NCBI RefSeq assembly: GCF_002234675.1
Contig: NC_019870.2
Coordinates: 2,810,985-2,874,984, forward strand
Direction of reading: 5' to 3'
DNA: 64,000 nt
Source: Oryzias latipes
Lineage: Eukaryota; Chordata; Actinopteri; Beloniformes; Adrianichthyidae
This document shows positions 28,187 to 40,200 of the stretch, in pieces. A program made the translations under genes and the position numbers. Every line of letters starts with the position of its first letter. Positions within the stretch are counted from its first letter, which is position 1. The notes under the pieces are model-generated. The model was not told the DNA's origin. It did no database searches and worked only from the letters and a program-made list of their open reading frames with translations.

Positions 28187-30343
28187 CTTCTACGGGTCTG
28201 AAAGCACAGAAGGCGAAACGTCCTCTGATGTGAACAGAATGGGTTTGAAAGACTACTGCAGCTGAATAACATTACCTTATACCATCTCTGTGAGCAAAAA
28301 CACAAAAATAAGAACTTTGTTAAAAAATAAAATAAAGACAGAAACACCCCCAGTTTGTCAGTTTTGATTCTGACTTTGCAGATAAAAAAATGCTTTGGGG
28401 CAGGTGGACATCATTTCTGCAGGATTGGGATCAGTTTAGCGTTTTTTTACTTAAACATGTTTTAGGGTGGGCAGTGCTTAGCCTGCCATCGTCGTCATAG
28501 CCTACAAAAATACAATAAACATGTGCATGCATGTATATATGTATGATTTTAATCGTTTGAACCCTTTTTATCCTCAAAAATCATTGTATTTTGCGCCTTT
28601 CCTGTTCAAATACATTGCAGGCTGTGAGGTGATGGAGCTCAGAGCTCAGCCTCACAGGAGATGGTGCAATTCCACGGCAACTGGTCTGATCCCAGTGCCT
28701 TTGGTTTACTCGGCATGTGCTAATAATGTGATGCGTTTATAAGTTTTTAGGAGGATTTTTACTGTTGTTGCCCCAAATTTCCCAGTTTATACACAATTAG
28801 TTTAGTTAATACTTGAAAAATGTTACATTCACAAGAAGGGGTATTTAATTAAAAATCAAACCGGTCTAATACTTTTCTTATGGATTTTTTGCTAAGGGTT
28901 TGGGTTCATAAAAAGTAAATGAGCACTGTCATTTATTTCAGATAGATAACGATTCCAGTGCAGTGAAAATGTTATTTGTCATAACTCTTTTAATCAGAAT
29001 TTAAAAAATTGTTTTCATTAAAAATACACATCGACTGTTAAGTGAAAAAACTAAATAAATTCACGTAATTTAACGTAAATTTTAAATTCAGTTTCATTTT
29101 ACCTGAAGTCCTCTCTGGGCTCGACGGTTTCCGTCCCCATAAAACACCTTTCTGCTTCTTAAATCCGATTCGTTTTCTTAATTAAAAATATTCGACTATT
29201 TCAAGGCCGTCAGTTAGTTAACCGGTATTTTTTATTTATGTATTATAGTTTAATAAAGCTTAGCGTAGGTAGGTCGGAACGATTGTAGTCCGGATTGTAT
29301 TAATGGACATAGGTGACGTCACGATCACGTGTAAGGCCGTTTGACCAATTACCGATCTTCTTCCTCCCCTTCAAAGTTAAAGCATGCAGGTTGTTTTAAA
29401 ATTTTATTTAAAAAAACAACAATTTGGTGTAAAATGATTGTAAAGAGCAACAAATGAACAAAGGAAATAAAAGATGTAACAGAACACAACAGAACCAGGA
29501 CGTCCAAAATGTTTTAATGAAATCAAATTTAGCAACCAATATGTAAAATAAATGTTTGAAACCGCATTAAAACATGTTTAAGAGAAAGTTTAAGTCTATG
29601 TTTTTAGTTGTTGTGTGTTGTGTCCATAGACAACTGGAATATAAACTTCAACTGACAGAAGAATAACAAGGTTTAGAAACATCAAAATGAGCTCAAAGTT
29701 GTTAAAAACTACAAAGATAGTAGGGTAAAAAAATATACACAAAAAAGAGATTTTGGGTTTAAATCAGTTCAGAAGTTGATTTTTTTAACCTTCATAAAGG
29801 ACCGCATTTTAGTGTAGACACATTATTTTTGCCCTTAAACCTTTTTTAATATCCATTCAAGGGAATTAAACCTGCAGATGTGCTTCTTTTTGCCATAATC
29901 TTTAAAACATTCCAAGACAATTCTCTTCTATATTTAATGTTGCTTTTAATATAGATTTAGTTGTAGATCTCAATTTTTAGCTCTAAATACAAATGTGTTG
30001 ATAATCAATTCTTGATGTGTGTTTTTTCCCCCAAACACTCATGTCCAAATTTTAACATCCATTTTAAATTAACATTTTGAGCGAAAAGCACCCACCGTGT
30101 CATAATTGATACCATCTATATCTTCTCATTTTGTGAATTTTAAGGGTTTTAAAAATACATTTTAATTAGAAAAAAATTGATTTGTTTTATTTTTCCAATG
30201 TGGTGGGGCTTTACAGAGTTAAAATGCTTCTTTTTACCTATTGTTTTATACCATGATTTAATTTAGTTTAATTTGTTCTCATGAAAAAGCTTTTGTTGTG
30301 TGAAAAAAATGCAATAAAACCACAACACTGTAAATAAATACTA
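28187..30343. other. Intergenic region upstream of tmem150c and downstream of sec31a
   Basis: tmem150c starts at 28,186 and runs leftward; the sec31a 3' UTR ends near 30,344, so this 2.1 kb is between the 5' end of one gene and the 3' end of the other. A CRE-like plus E-box cluster near 29,314-29,331 marks the likeliest tmem150c promoter. The rest (28,450-29,100 and 29,390-30,300) is AT-rich and I see no gene in it. Confidence 0.45.
29314..29331. promoter_or_regulatory. CRE-like and E-box cluster, possible tmem150c promoter
   Basis: TGACGTCA (29,314-29,321) followed five bases on by CACGTG (29,326-29,331), in a short CpG-containing island about 1.1 kb upstream of the tmem150c start codon. 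A full palindromic CRE next to a full E-box is uncommon by chance. The link to tmem150c is by position only and would require an untranslated first exon. Confidence 0.4.
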
Positions 30344-30349
30344 TTTATT
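30344..30349 (-). terminator. Polyadenylation signal of sec31a (AATAAA)
   Basis: AATAAA on the minus strand, 0.88 kb after the sec31a stop, followed by 'acagtgttgtggttttattg', a GT-rich downstream element. Confidence 0.65.
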
Positions 30350-31232
30350 GAAAATACTGCCCGTTTTCGATCTAAAACAAAGACTTATTTTCTTTTACGA
30401 ACAGCGACGTGAGGCTGACCGCTCGTGCTGTCAGAACAGCTGGAATGAAAATCAGGTTCCCTCTGAGGTTCAGTAAATCACTAGATAATCACCTTCAGCG
30501 ACTCGTTAGGGCGTGAACACCTTAGGATTCCAGAACAGCCCATTTTCATGTGATTACACGGATAAAAACAACAAAAAAGAGACGGGGTAAAACATGAGGA
30601 TGTGGCTCGGCACCGCGGATGCGTTGGTCCAGAGTGGTAACCAAGGCAACAGCAGTGGCGCACGTCCGTCTTCAAGAGCAGAACTTTAAATCCCTTTTTC
30701 TCTTTTCAAACGATCCATTTGCTTAATTCAAGCCATCCGCTATTAGCTTAAATCTGAGCTAGCGAGACAAAACAGCCAATCTATACGTTCATAATCGTAT
30801 ACGATGCTTGTGGTAATGCCCAAACGTGAAAAGCCGTCATTAAGTTCATGTTTAATCTAAGTGTTGCATAAATTGTTCGCCAAAAGCATGCATCATAAAT
30901 TATAAAAAAAACAATTGCCACCTTGATCTTTGTTGCTTTTCCTCTTTTCATTTCTAAAACCAAACGTGCAGTTTTTCTAGTGGTAAAGCGTAGTTTCTAC
31001 AGCCCTTTGTTTGGCTCCGCCTTTCCTTTCCCCAGCGGGCCGGACTGACCATGGCTTGTGTTTCAGTTGCGTCATAAAAAAACCTAAATGGCACGAAAAG
31101 GAAGAGAACGTTTTTGCCGTTTGCCTCAGAATCCTTCGTCCTCTGCAATAAGAAAGCAGCTCTGTGATGAACAAGCGGAAGACCACCGACTTCTGACCGG
31201 CGGGGGTCGACCTCCGACCGCTCTCCGCCTCG

Positions 31233-34200
31233 TCACACGCCCAGCTTGTTGGCTTGCGTCAGGACCACTTTCAGGACGGGCATGAACGCCGACGTCTCGC
31301 TGAAGTTGCTGTGGCTGACGATGTGGGTGTGGATGTTGAGGCTCTCCGTGTAGGACCGAGCCTCGATGCTCCTGGTGATGTTGTGAAGTCCGGTTATGAT
31401 GGGGGGAGAGAGCTGAGCAGCAGAACAGCAGCTGAGGTTAGTGGACAAGATTCTAATACTTAATAAATCAATCAATAAATACATTTCTTGGAAAGACTCT
31501 TAAGAATTGGACGGGTGTTAAGAGGAAAGCTCTAGTCTCTGCACAGGAGAACCTCAGGGCTTAAATGTGGAAGCCCATCCTTAAAAATACAGACGGTTCT
31601 TCTTAAGCTACGTACACACTGAGCATGTGTGGAACTCGCTGAGTGGGCGTTTTTTTTTGGCGGCATACGGCGTTTACACTGCGCTATTTGATGCTAGCGC
31701 ATGTACCTACAGTTGGAAGAGTTTTGGTCCAAAGTGTTGAAACAGAGCAAATCTGGTGAATCTCTCTCTCCAGGCTTTTTTTTTTTTCACAGCTCTATTT
31801 CGATACACGAAAGACTTAGAGCAGTGGCGGTTCTACACTGAATTACTGCATGGGCAAGACATTCTGCGAGCTCCTATTTGCTGAGCACAGCTGCAGAGGG
31901 CGCCGATTTGCTACAGTACAAGTCCAAACAGTACAAGATATAATAGGAAACCACAGAGGCGCAAATTTCTTTTCCCCAAGCTCTGAGCCGGCACCCCCTT
32001 TGAATTGGCGCCCCGGGCAACTGCCCATACCTAAAAGTTCAAGTATTTTAACTTTTAACGCACGTTCCGTGGCTGCGCGTTTTGTACGTGGAGCCCGGGA
32101 ACTGATGCAGCGACACTTGAGTTTTCTACATGGAAGCCTGCGTGCGTTTGAAAAGACTTTTCATTGGAAGTGGTCGCTCAAACGTATTTCTCAGCCCGGT
32201 GTGATCGTAGCATTATATGTAGATGACATTCATCTGTATCTTCAAGTCGAGATGACACTCCACTTAGTAACGTGATGAGTTTTCTGAGGCGCCTCACCGT
32301 CTGCTCCCTCAGTTTGTCGTAAAGTGCCTCCAAGCGTTTGCTGGCCTCGTCCAGCTTCCTCTTGGTTTGCTGTGATGAGACAAGAACCGGGTTACAAAGA
32401 GTTCATGCGATCGCTAGCGAACCACTTGGTCCTGCAGACTCACAGGGTCGGCAGCGACGGCCAGACACTTCTGGATCAGACTCTCAAAGGTGGTCTTCAG
32501 GATGAGGTGCTCCTCTGGGATGGGCTTCTTCAGGATCTTCTCTGCAGGGATGGACTGCAGCGGCTGAGGGACCAACACAAGGAGTCAGACTTTCATCACG
32601 ACGGACGCCTGCTGCAGAAACCGGGACTCGAAATACCTGAATCATGTCTCCTGTGGGGGCTCCTGGTGCTCCCTCCATGCTAGTGTTGGGCATTGCAGGG
32701 TTCACAGAGGGGGGGGTCAGCTGCTGTTGGTGCATGCCTGAAAAAGGGACCTGGGGACCTTGTGGGGCCGCCGGGGGAATCTGCTGAGCCATCGGGTCAG
32801 TGCCGAGCGGGGCCATGATGGGGGCGGTGATGGGGGCAGGGGGGGTGTAGTTTTCTGGAAGCTGCTGCACAACAACAAAAAGAGTGCTTTCAAAACCAGG
32901 GATCTAACAGGGTTCCCATAGGAGTTTTACAGGGCTCCTACAGGGTTCCCAAAGGAGTTTTACAGGGTGCCTACGGGGTTCCCAAAGGAGTTTTACAGGG
33001 TTCCCATAGGAGTTTTACAGGGTTCCCAAAGGAGTTTTACAGGGTGCCTACGGGGTTCCCAAAGGAGTTTTACAGGGTGCCTACGGGGTTCCCAAAGGAG
33101 TTTTACAGGGTGCCTACAGGGTTCCCAAAGGAGTTTTACAGGGTTCCCAAAGGAGTTCTACAGGGTGCCTACGGGGTTCCCAAAGGAGTTTTACAGGGTG
33201 CCTACGGGGTTCCCATAGGAGTTTTACAGGGCTCTTACATGGTTCCCAAAGGAGTTTTACAGGGTGCCTACAGGGTTCCCATAGGAGTTTTACAGGGTGC
33301 CTACAGGGTTCCCATAGGAGTTTTACAGGGCTCTTACAGGGTTCCCAAATGAGTTTTACAGGGTGCCTACGGGGTTCCCAAAGGAGTTTTACAGGGTTCC
33401 CATAGGAGTTTTACAGGGTTCCCAAAGGAGTTCTACAGGGTGCCTACAGGGTTCCCATAGGAGTTTTACAGGGTGCTACGGGTTCCCAAAGGAGTTCTAC
33501 AGGGTGCCTACGGGGTTCCCAAAGGAGTTCTACAGGGTGCCTACGGGGTTCCCAAAGGAGTTTTACAGGGTTCCCATAGGAGTTTTACAGGGTTCCCAAA
33601 GGAGTTCTACAGGGTGCCTACAGGGTTCCCATAGGAGTTTTACAGGGTTCCCAAAGGAGTTCTACAGGGTGCCTACGGGGTTCCCAAAGGAGTTCTACAG
33701 GGTGCCTACGGGGTTCCCAAAGGAGTTTTACAGGGTGCCTACAGGGTTCCCAAAGGAGTTTTACAGGGTGCCTACAGGGTTCCCAAAGGAGTTTTACAGG
33801 GTTCCCAAAGGAGTTCTACAGGGTGCCTACGGGGTTCCCAAAGGAGTTTTACAGGGTGCCTACGGGGTTCCCATAGGAGTTTTACAGGGCTCTTACAGGG
33901 TTCCCAAAGGAGTTTTACAGGGTGCCTACAGGGTTCCCATAGGAGTTTTACAGGGTGCCTACAGGGTTCCCATAGGAGTTTTACAGGGCTCTTACAGGGT
34001 TCCCAAAGGAGTTTTACAGGGTGCCTACGGGGTTCCCAAAGGAGTTTTACAGGGTTCCCATAGGAGTTTTACAGGGTTCCCAAAGGAGTTCTACAGGGTG
34101 CCTACAGGGTTCCCATAGGAGTTTTACAGGGTTCCCAAAGGAGTTCTACAGGGTGCCTACGGGGTTCCCAAAGGAGTTCTACAGGGTGCCTACGGGGTTC

Positions 34201-37200
34201 CCAAAGGAGTTCTACAGGGTGCCTACGGGGTTCCCAAAGGAGTTTTACAGGGTTCCCATAGGAGTTTTACAGGGTTCCCAAAGGAGTTCTACAGGGTGCC
34301 TACGGGGTTCCCAAAGGAGTTTTACAGGGTTCCCATAGGAGTTTTACAGGGTTCCCAAAGGAGTTCTACAGGGTGCCTACGGGGTTCCCAAAGGAGTTTT
34401 ACAGGGTTCCCATAGGAGTTTTACAGGGTTCCCAAAGGAGTTCTACAGGGTGCCTACGGGGTTCCCATAGGAGTTTTACAGGGTTCCCAAAGGAGTTCTA
34501 CAGGGTGCCTACGGGGTTCCCAAAGGAGTTCTACAGGGTGCCTACGGGGTTCCCAAAGGAGTTCTACAGGCTGCCTACGGGGTTCCCAAAGGAGTTTTAC
34601 AGGGTTCCCAGAGGAGTTTTACAGGGTGCCTACAGGGTTCCCATACGAGTTTTACAGGGCTCTTACAGGGTTCCCAAAGGAGTTCTACAGGGTGCCTACG
34701 GGGTTCCCAAAGGAGTTCTACAGGGTGCCTACGGGGTTCCCAAAGGAGTTTTACAGGGTTCCCATAGGAGTTTTACAGGGTGCCTACAGGGTTCCCATAG
34801 GAGCTTTACAGGGCTCTTACAGGGTTCCCAAAGGAGTTTTACAGGGTGCCTACAGGGTTCCCATAGGAGTTTTACAGGGTTCCCAAAGGAGTTCTACAGG
34901 GTGCCTACAGGGTTCCCATAGGAGTTTTACAGGGTTCCCAAAGGAGTTCTACAGGGTGCCTACGGGGTTCCCAAAGGAGTTCTACAGGGTGCCTACGGGG
35001 TTCCCAAAGGAGTTTTACAGGGTGCCTACGGGGTTCCCAAAGGAGTTTTACAGGGTGCCTACAGGGTTCCCATAGGAGTTTTACAGGGTTCCCATAGGAG
35101 TTTTACAGGGTGCCTACAGGGTTCCCATAGGAGTTTTACAGGGTTTCCATAGGGCTCCTATATTGTTTTCTAAAGGCTTCCTATAGGCTTCCAAAAAGGT
35201 TCCCATAGGTTCATCCAAGGTTCTTAAATAGTTCTTAAAGGGTTTATAAACAGATTTTATATAGATCTTAAAGAGTTTCTATATAGTTTCTTTAGGGTTC
35301 TTACAGGGTTCCTATTATGTTATTACAGGGTTCCTATAGGATTCCTAAAGGGTTCCCATAGGATATTTACAGGATTCCGTTAGGCTTCCTATAGGAGTTT
35401 TACAGGGTTCCGACAAGGTTCTTATAGGGCTCCTACTGAGTTCCAATAGGGTTCCTATCTAGTCCTCATAGGCGTCCAAAAGGGTTCCCATAGGTTCATA
35501 CAGGTTTCCTATGGGGTTCCTACTGAGTTCCAATAGGGTTCTTATAGGGTTCTACATTTCAAATTTCAAAAGCTAATTAAGGCCCATGAAACTGAATTTC
35601 CAGCCAAAATCCCCAGAGGTGGAAAAAGTACTTATGGGTGCTCTAGTAAAACAACTATCACATTGTTAAAATGCAACTAAAAGAAAAGCAAAATAACTGG
35701 AAGAAAAAGGAACTCAAGGAGAACAGATTCTTCTCACAATTCCAAGTTTTTAGTTATTTTTTGACTTATGATGCTAAAGGCGATTTTCTTTTTTTGCAGA
35801 TATCTGCAAACGAGTAAAAAGACTTCTTCACCTATTGTTTGTGAAAAATGCTAGAACTCAGCAAAGAGGTCTACCTAAAGTATTACAAGTAAACCAGAAC
35901 ATCCAACTTTAAAGCATGACGTTTGACAGCAGTTCCATAAATGAAAGAGGGAGAAACCTTAGAGTGAACAGCGACGGAACCACGTTTGAATCTGTTTAGT
36001 AACAGTCACACGCAGAACCATCCTTCACCCAAAAGAAAACAACTTGAAGGGTTCAAAAAGAACCAATTGTTCTGGATTTAGTGTGAAAATAGAAAAACAA
36101 ACTGATTTAAGAGTTAGAAAATATTCATCTTAACTGCAAATACATTCTTTATTGAAATAATTAGAACTTTCATTTCAAACCAACCCTTGTTGTAGATGTT
36201 TACAGGCTAAACTGCTTTCCAGGCAGCTGGTGTTAGACATTTCCCATGATCCTCGTGGGCTAGCATTAGCCAGTTTATTTGGCTGTATCTGAATTCCCTC
36301 ACTCCTCCCCAACTCCTAAAAACGTATCCAGTGGCCTGGATTTTAACATAATTCAGACACATGATCACTACGTTTGTTGTTGTTTTTTATCTTTTACGCC
36401 AAATACTTAGCTCTCACTTTTTATTACAAACGTTGCTATGAAATTCCACGTTTAAAGGTCAGTAAAGTCATTTTAAATTTCCTTAGGGATTATTAAAGAC
36501 CTATTCTATTCTTTTCGCACAAACTTTCTGAAAAACATTCAAACTGTCAAAAAAAAAGTTTGTAAAAATAAAAATCTAGAAAACAAAACAAAGGTTCTGG
36601 TATTTTTTTTTTAATAAAAAAACCTTTTACTTCAACTACCACAAGTCCTTAGGTGGGGGGGGGGGGGTGGATCTTTACCTTCTTCTTTGATGCATGGGTC
36701 AGGGATGGGGGGTCGTTCCAGCCATTCTGAGGTCCTGCAGAGAAAATAAATTCTGAAACACTTACATAGAGAAACATGTTTTCAACCCAATTTAGGAAAA
36801 AAAATGTAAAATTTCTGCAAGAATTGAAACCATGTATTAAAAAAATAATTAGAAAAATCTTGTGATCAAGTATGATCAGGTCACATGACCGGCATATAGA
36901 ATCTCACTTATTCACCGTACTCCTGTAAATCGTCTGTTCTCTTTCTTATCAGTTCCATTTACATTATTCATCTATGTTCTTTCCTCATCACTTGACATCG
37001 TTCTTTTGTTCATTTATCTTAATAGGATGATTAATTAAAAACATTCCAGCTTCTCTCAAATTTGTCATATTCTCTAACAATTCGTATACTTGGAAGCCAA
37101 AATTTTTCAAAAACATCTAGAGTTGTGTTTGCACGATAATACCGGTTTAGTAAATCTAAAAGGACAATTTTCACCTGATAGTTTTGCTCTCATCACTTGT

Positions 37201-40200
37201 TAGGTGGAACACTAGAGGAATATATTTTTTATATCAGTTTTCTAATCATAATACATTTTGGATTAAAATATTTTGATTTCGTTTAATGTAATATATTCTA
37301 AAAAGCTTCATTAAAATGCTTTTTGTAGATTTTTGCTGAGTTTAGTGAACCATTGAGGATTTTAATGATTATAAATAAAGTTTTTCTCCTATTTTTCAAA
37401 CCTGATCTAATGTTTTAGGAATTTAAAAAAAACATTTAAAAAAGTTATTAGTTTGTACATTATTCTATTTGATTTTTTGTATAAACATGCAAAAAATAAA
37501 TAAAGAAATAAAGAAAATAAAGAAAAATCATTTGAATAAAAACAAAGTAAAGGTTGTAAATCTTGACTTTACCTGTTTGATCTCCTATTTACCCAAAATT
37601 ATATTTACTTTACCATCCAAAATGTAAAAATACATTTAAAGACATCGTTTTAATTGTCATTTAATCAATTTAATGATTTCAGAGCAAACAACAAAACTGT
37701 GATCAAATTTAAAATAATTGTAACAGATTATTAAAAAAACCTGAGTAAATAATAAAACATGCAATGTTAGAATAAACTCTGATCATTTATACAGATAAAA
37801 AATGCTTTTTATTCCATCAACAATGAAAAACTTCGTCCACAAAAGAAGTTTTAATTCCAGACAAACAAGCTTCAATGTTTGACTCTTGTCTGCGTTTAGC
37901 GCTACCATGAAAACAAATTGTTTTGGTACAAAAGGCACAATTTATTTATAATTCTTTCAAAAGAATCTTGATTTTTTCAGAGGTGGCGCCAAAACGCAGT
38001 TTATCTTGTCAAACTTTGATGCGATAAAGTTTTACTTTTGTAATGAATTAACTTATTTAACTTTTGCCCTTTTTGCATTAATGCTTTTCTTAATGTCATT
38101 TGAGGTTTTTAAAAACATAATTTTAGAAGTTTTATCGTAATGAAAACTGTGTTTCATTTTAAAGAATGTAACTGATGAAAAATGCAATAAAAAGTTTCCT
38201 TTTCTGTCAAAAAAGAACGTTTTCCTTTGTGGACGAAGCCTCCCAGAGCGACCGGATGGATCAGCAGGAATCAGGAGGACATGCAGACCTGGGGATCAGT
38301 GGGGGCTCGAGCTCAGTACCTGATACTCCGGTCAGCGGGGGCGGCAGGTACGACACGGGAGATCCTGGCCCCCCATGCTGGAAAGACTCTCCAAAGGACG
38401 GAAGAGCAGAAAAAGAAGAAGAAGAAGAAGAAGAAGCAGAGGAGGAGGAAGGAAAGAAGTCTGGGTGCGAGGAAGGAGGCTGTCCGGGATAACGAAGAGG
38501 CGCCGGCTGAGGCGGGACGGGCTGAGTGTACTGAGGCAGGAAGCCAGGGGGGTGGGGAGGAGGGGACGAGGGGTCGGTGGGAGGAGTTTGAGGAGGAGCA
38601 GCTGATGAGTACTGAGGAGGATAGGCGGGCTGGCCGCCGGCTTGGGACGGGTACCGGTTGACCTGAGGGAAAGCTGGGAGTCGCACATGAGGCTCTGTTA
38701 GTGAAGAAGAGTCATGCAGTGAGACGGCGGCGCGGCGAGCGTTCAGACGGCGGTTAGTGCCACGCAGCGGAAACGCTTCCAAAAACAGAAGATGTCTAAA
38801 AACCTGATCAACCCTATTGCTTAAAAGTACAAAAAACAGTTTCTTTTTCTTAAAAACACCATCAGTAAAGAAAGAAAAAAATTATTCAATTCAATAATAA
38901 AAGTAAAATATGTGGGTAAAACAGTTGAGAGGGGGAGCTGCTGCTGCTGCTAGCTGTAGCATTTTGAAATGTGACTGTGGAAGAAAAGCTGGAGATTCCT
39001 CACAAATTTCTATTGGACAACAAAACTTCTTAAAGCTCCCCTCCGATCGCCTTTCAATCTATTTTCAAAATGTGGTCTTGTGATTAGGATTATGCCGTTT
39101 TCAGTCAAAAATCCAAAAAAAGCACATCGTTTCTGCAGAGGCAGGAGTTGTGGTGTTTTCTATGTAATAGAAAATAGAAATAGAATAAATAGAACAAATA
39201 GAATCTCTTTCAAACGGCGTTTTTTTCTTCGTCTGCTCCTGATTCACAACGATTTACATAAAGAAACACTGAGCGTAATTTTCTTTACAAATGTCCGTCC
39301 TCCATCATGAGAATGCCGCAAGAAAACGTTACAAACACCAAAAACACTTTTTTTTTATTGGAGTTGGTCTGTAAAAACTTTGCGAAGTTAAGAATTGATC
39401 CAAAATGACGAGAGATTTTTTTAAGCAAAAAGAAACAAAATTGTGGAAAATTTAGAAATCTTAATAGGATTGCTTCTGCAAACCAACAAAGACAGGAGTT
39501 TCTTGGAAAAGTTGACATTTTAAACCACATTTGTCTTCAAAGACCCAAAAATCTCAGTCTGACAGATGAAACTCGATTGGTTTCAATTGACTGTATATGA
39601 GAACTGGACTGAGTGACCGGTCTTATAGCCTGAAATAAACATCAATAGTCGTTTGCTGACCTTCTGGCTAACGTTTAAAAAATAAATTAAATCGTGGAAA
39701 CGTGTCTGATGAGGTTCAGAGTTCGACTTACGCTGGTATTGATGCGAGAATGCGTAGGCAGGAGCGGAAGAGGCGGGAGGAGGCGCTGCGGAGGCGGGAG
39801 TCAGCATCCTGTACCCAGGGGCCGGAGGCTCCGCCTACAAGAACACAAACAAATTCAAATGATTTTCCTCTGCTTGGGTGACGTTGAATCCTCATGCGTC
39901 AGGCAACTGCAGGCAATCCAAGCAAAGATGGGGAGGCAGTGAACACATCACAGGGGGGTGATATGTAGCCGCAGGTGAGGGCGGAGCCACAGGCAGGTCG
40001 ATTGTCACAGCCGTGCTTTAATTGCAATGAGGTGTGCGGCTGGTTTGTGTGAGCGGCTGGTGTACCTGCGGGTTGGAGGCGCTGCCTACTGGATGAGGAT
40101 GAGGAAGAGGAGGGACATTGGGGAGGGCTGTGGGGGTTTGGTTACTCCAGGAGGTGACGGTGGAGGCAGCCCTCACCTGAGGCACACAGAGATGGCGATG

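Noticed and set aside
32967-35075. Open reading frames of up to 251 codons ([11 protein letters not shown] repeats)
   Set aside because: They are read-through of the 11-bp minisatellite in rotating frames, antisense to the sec31a intron. Unit order is irregular and no start context, splice structure or family match exists.
32900-35550. CRISPR-like array
   Set aside because: Units are contiguous tandem copies without unique spacers, and the genome is a vertebrate one.
38175-38661. Lys/Glu-rich plus-strand frames
   Set aside because: Antisense shadow of the Pro/Ser-rich sec31a exon at 38,320-38,673.
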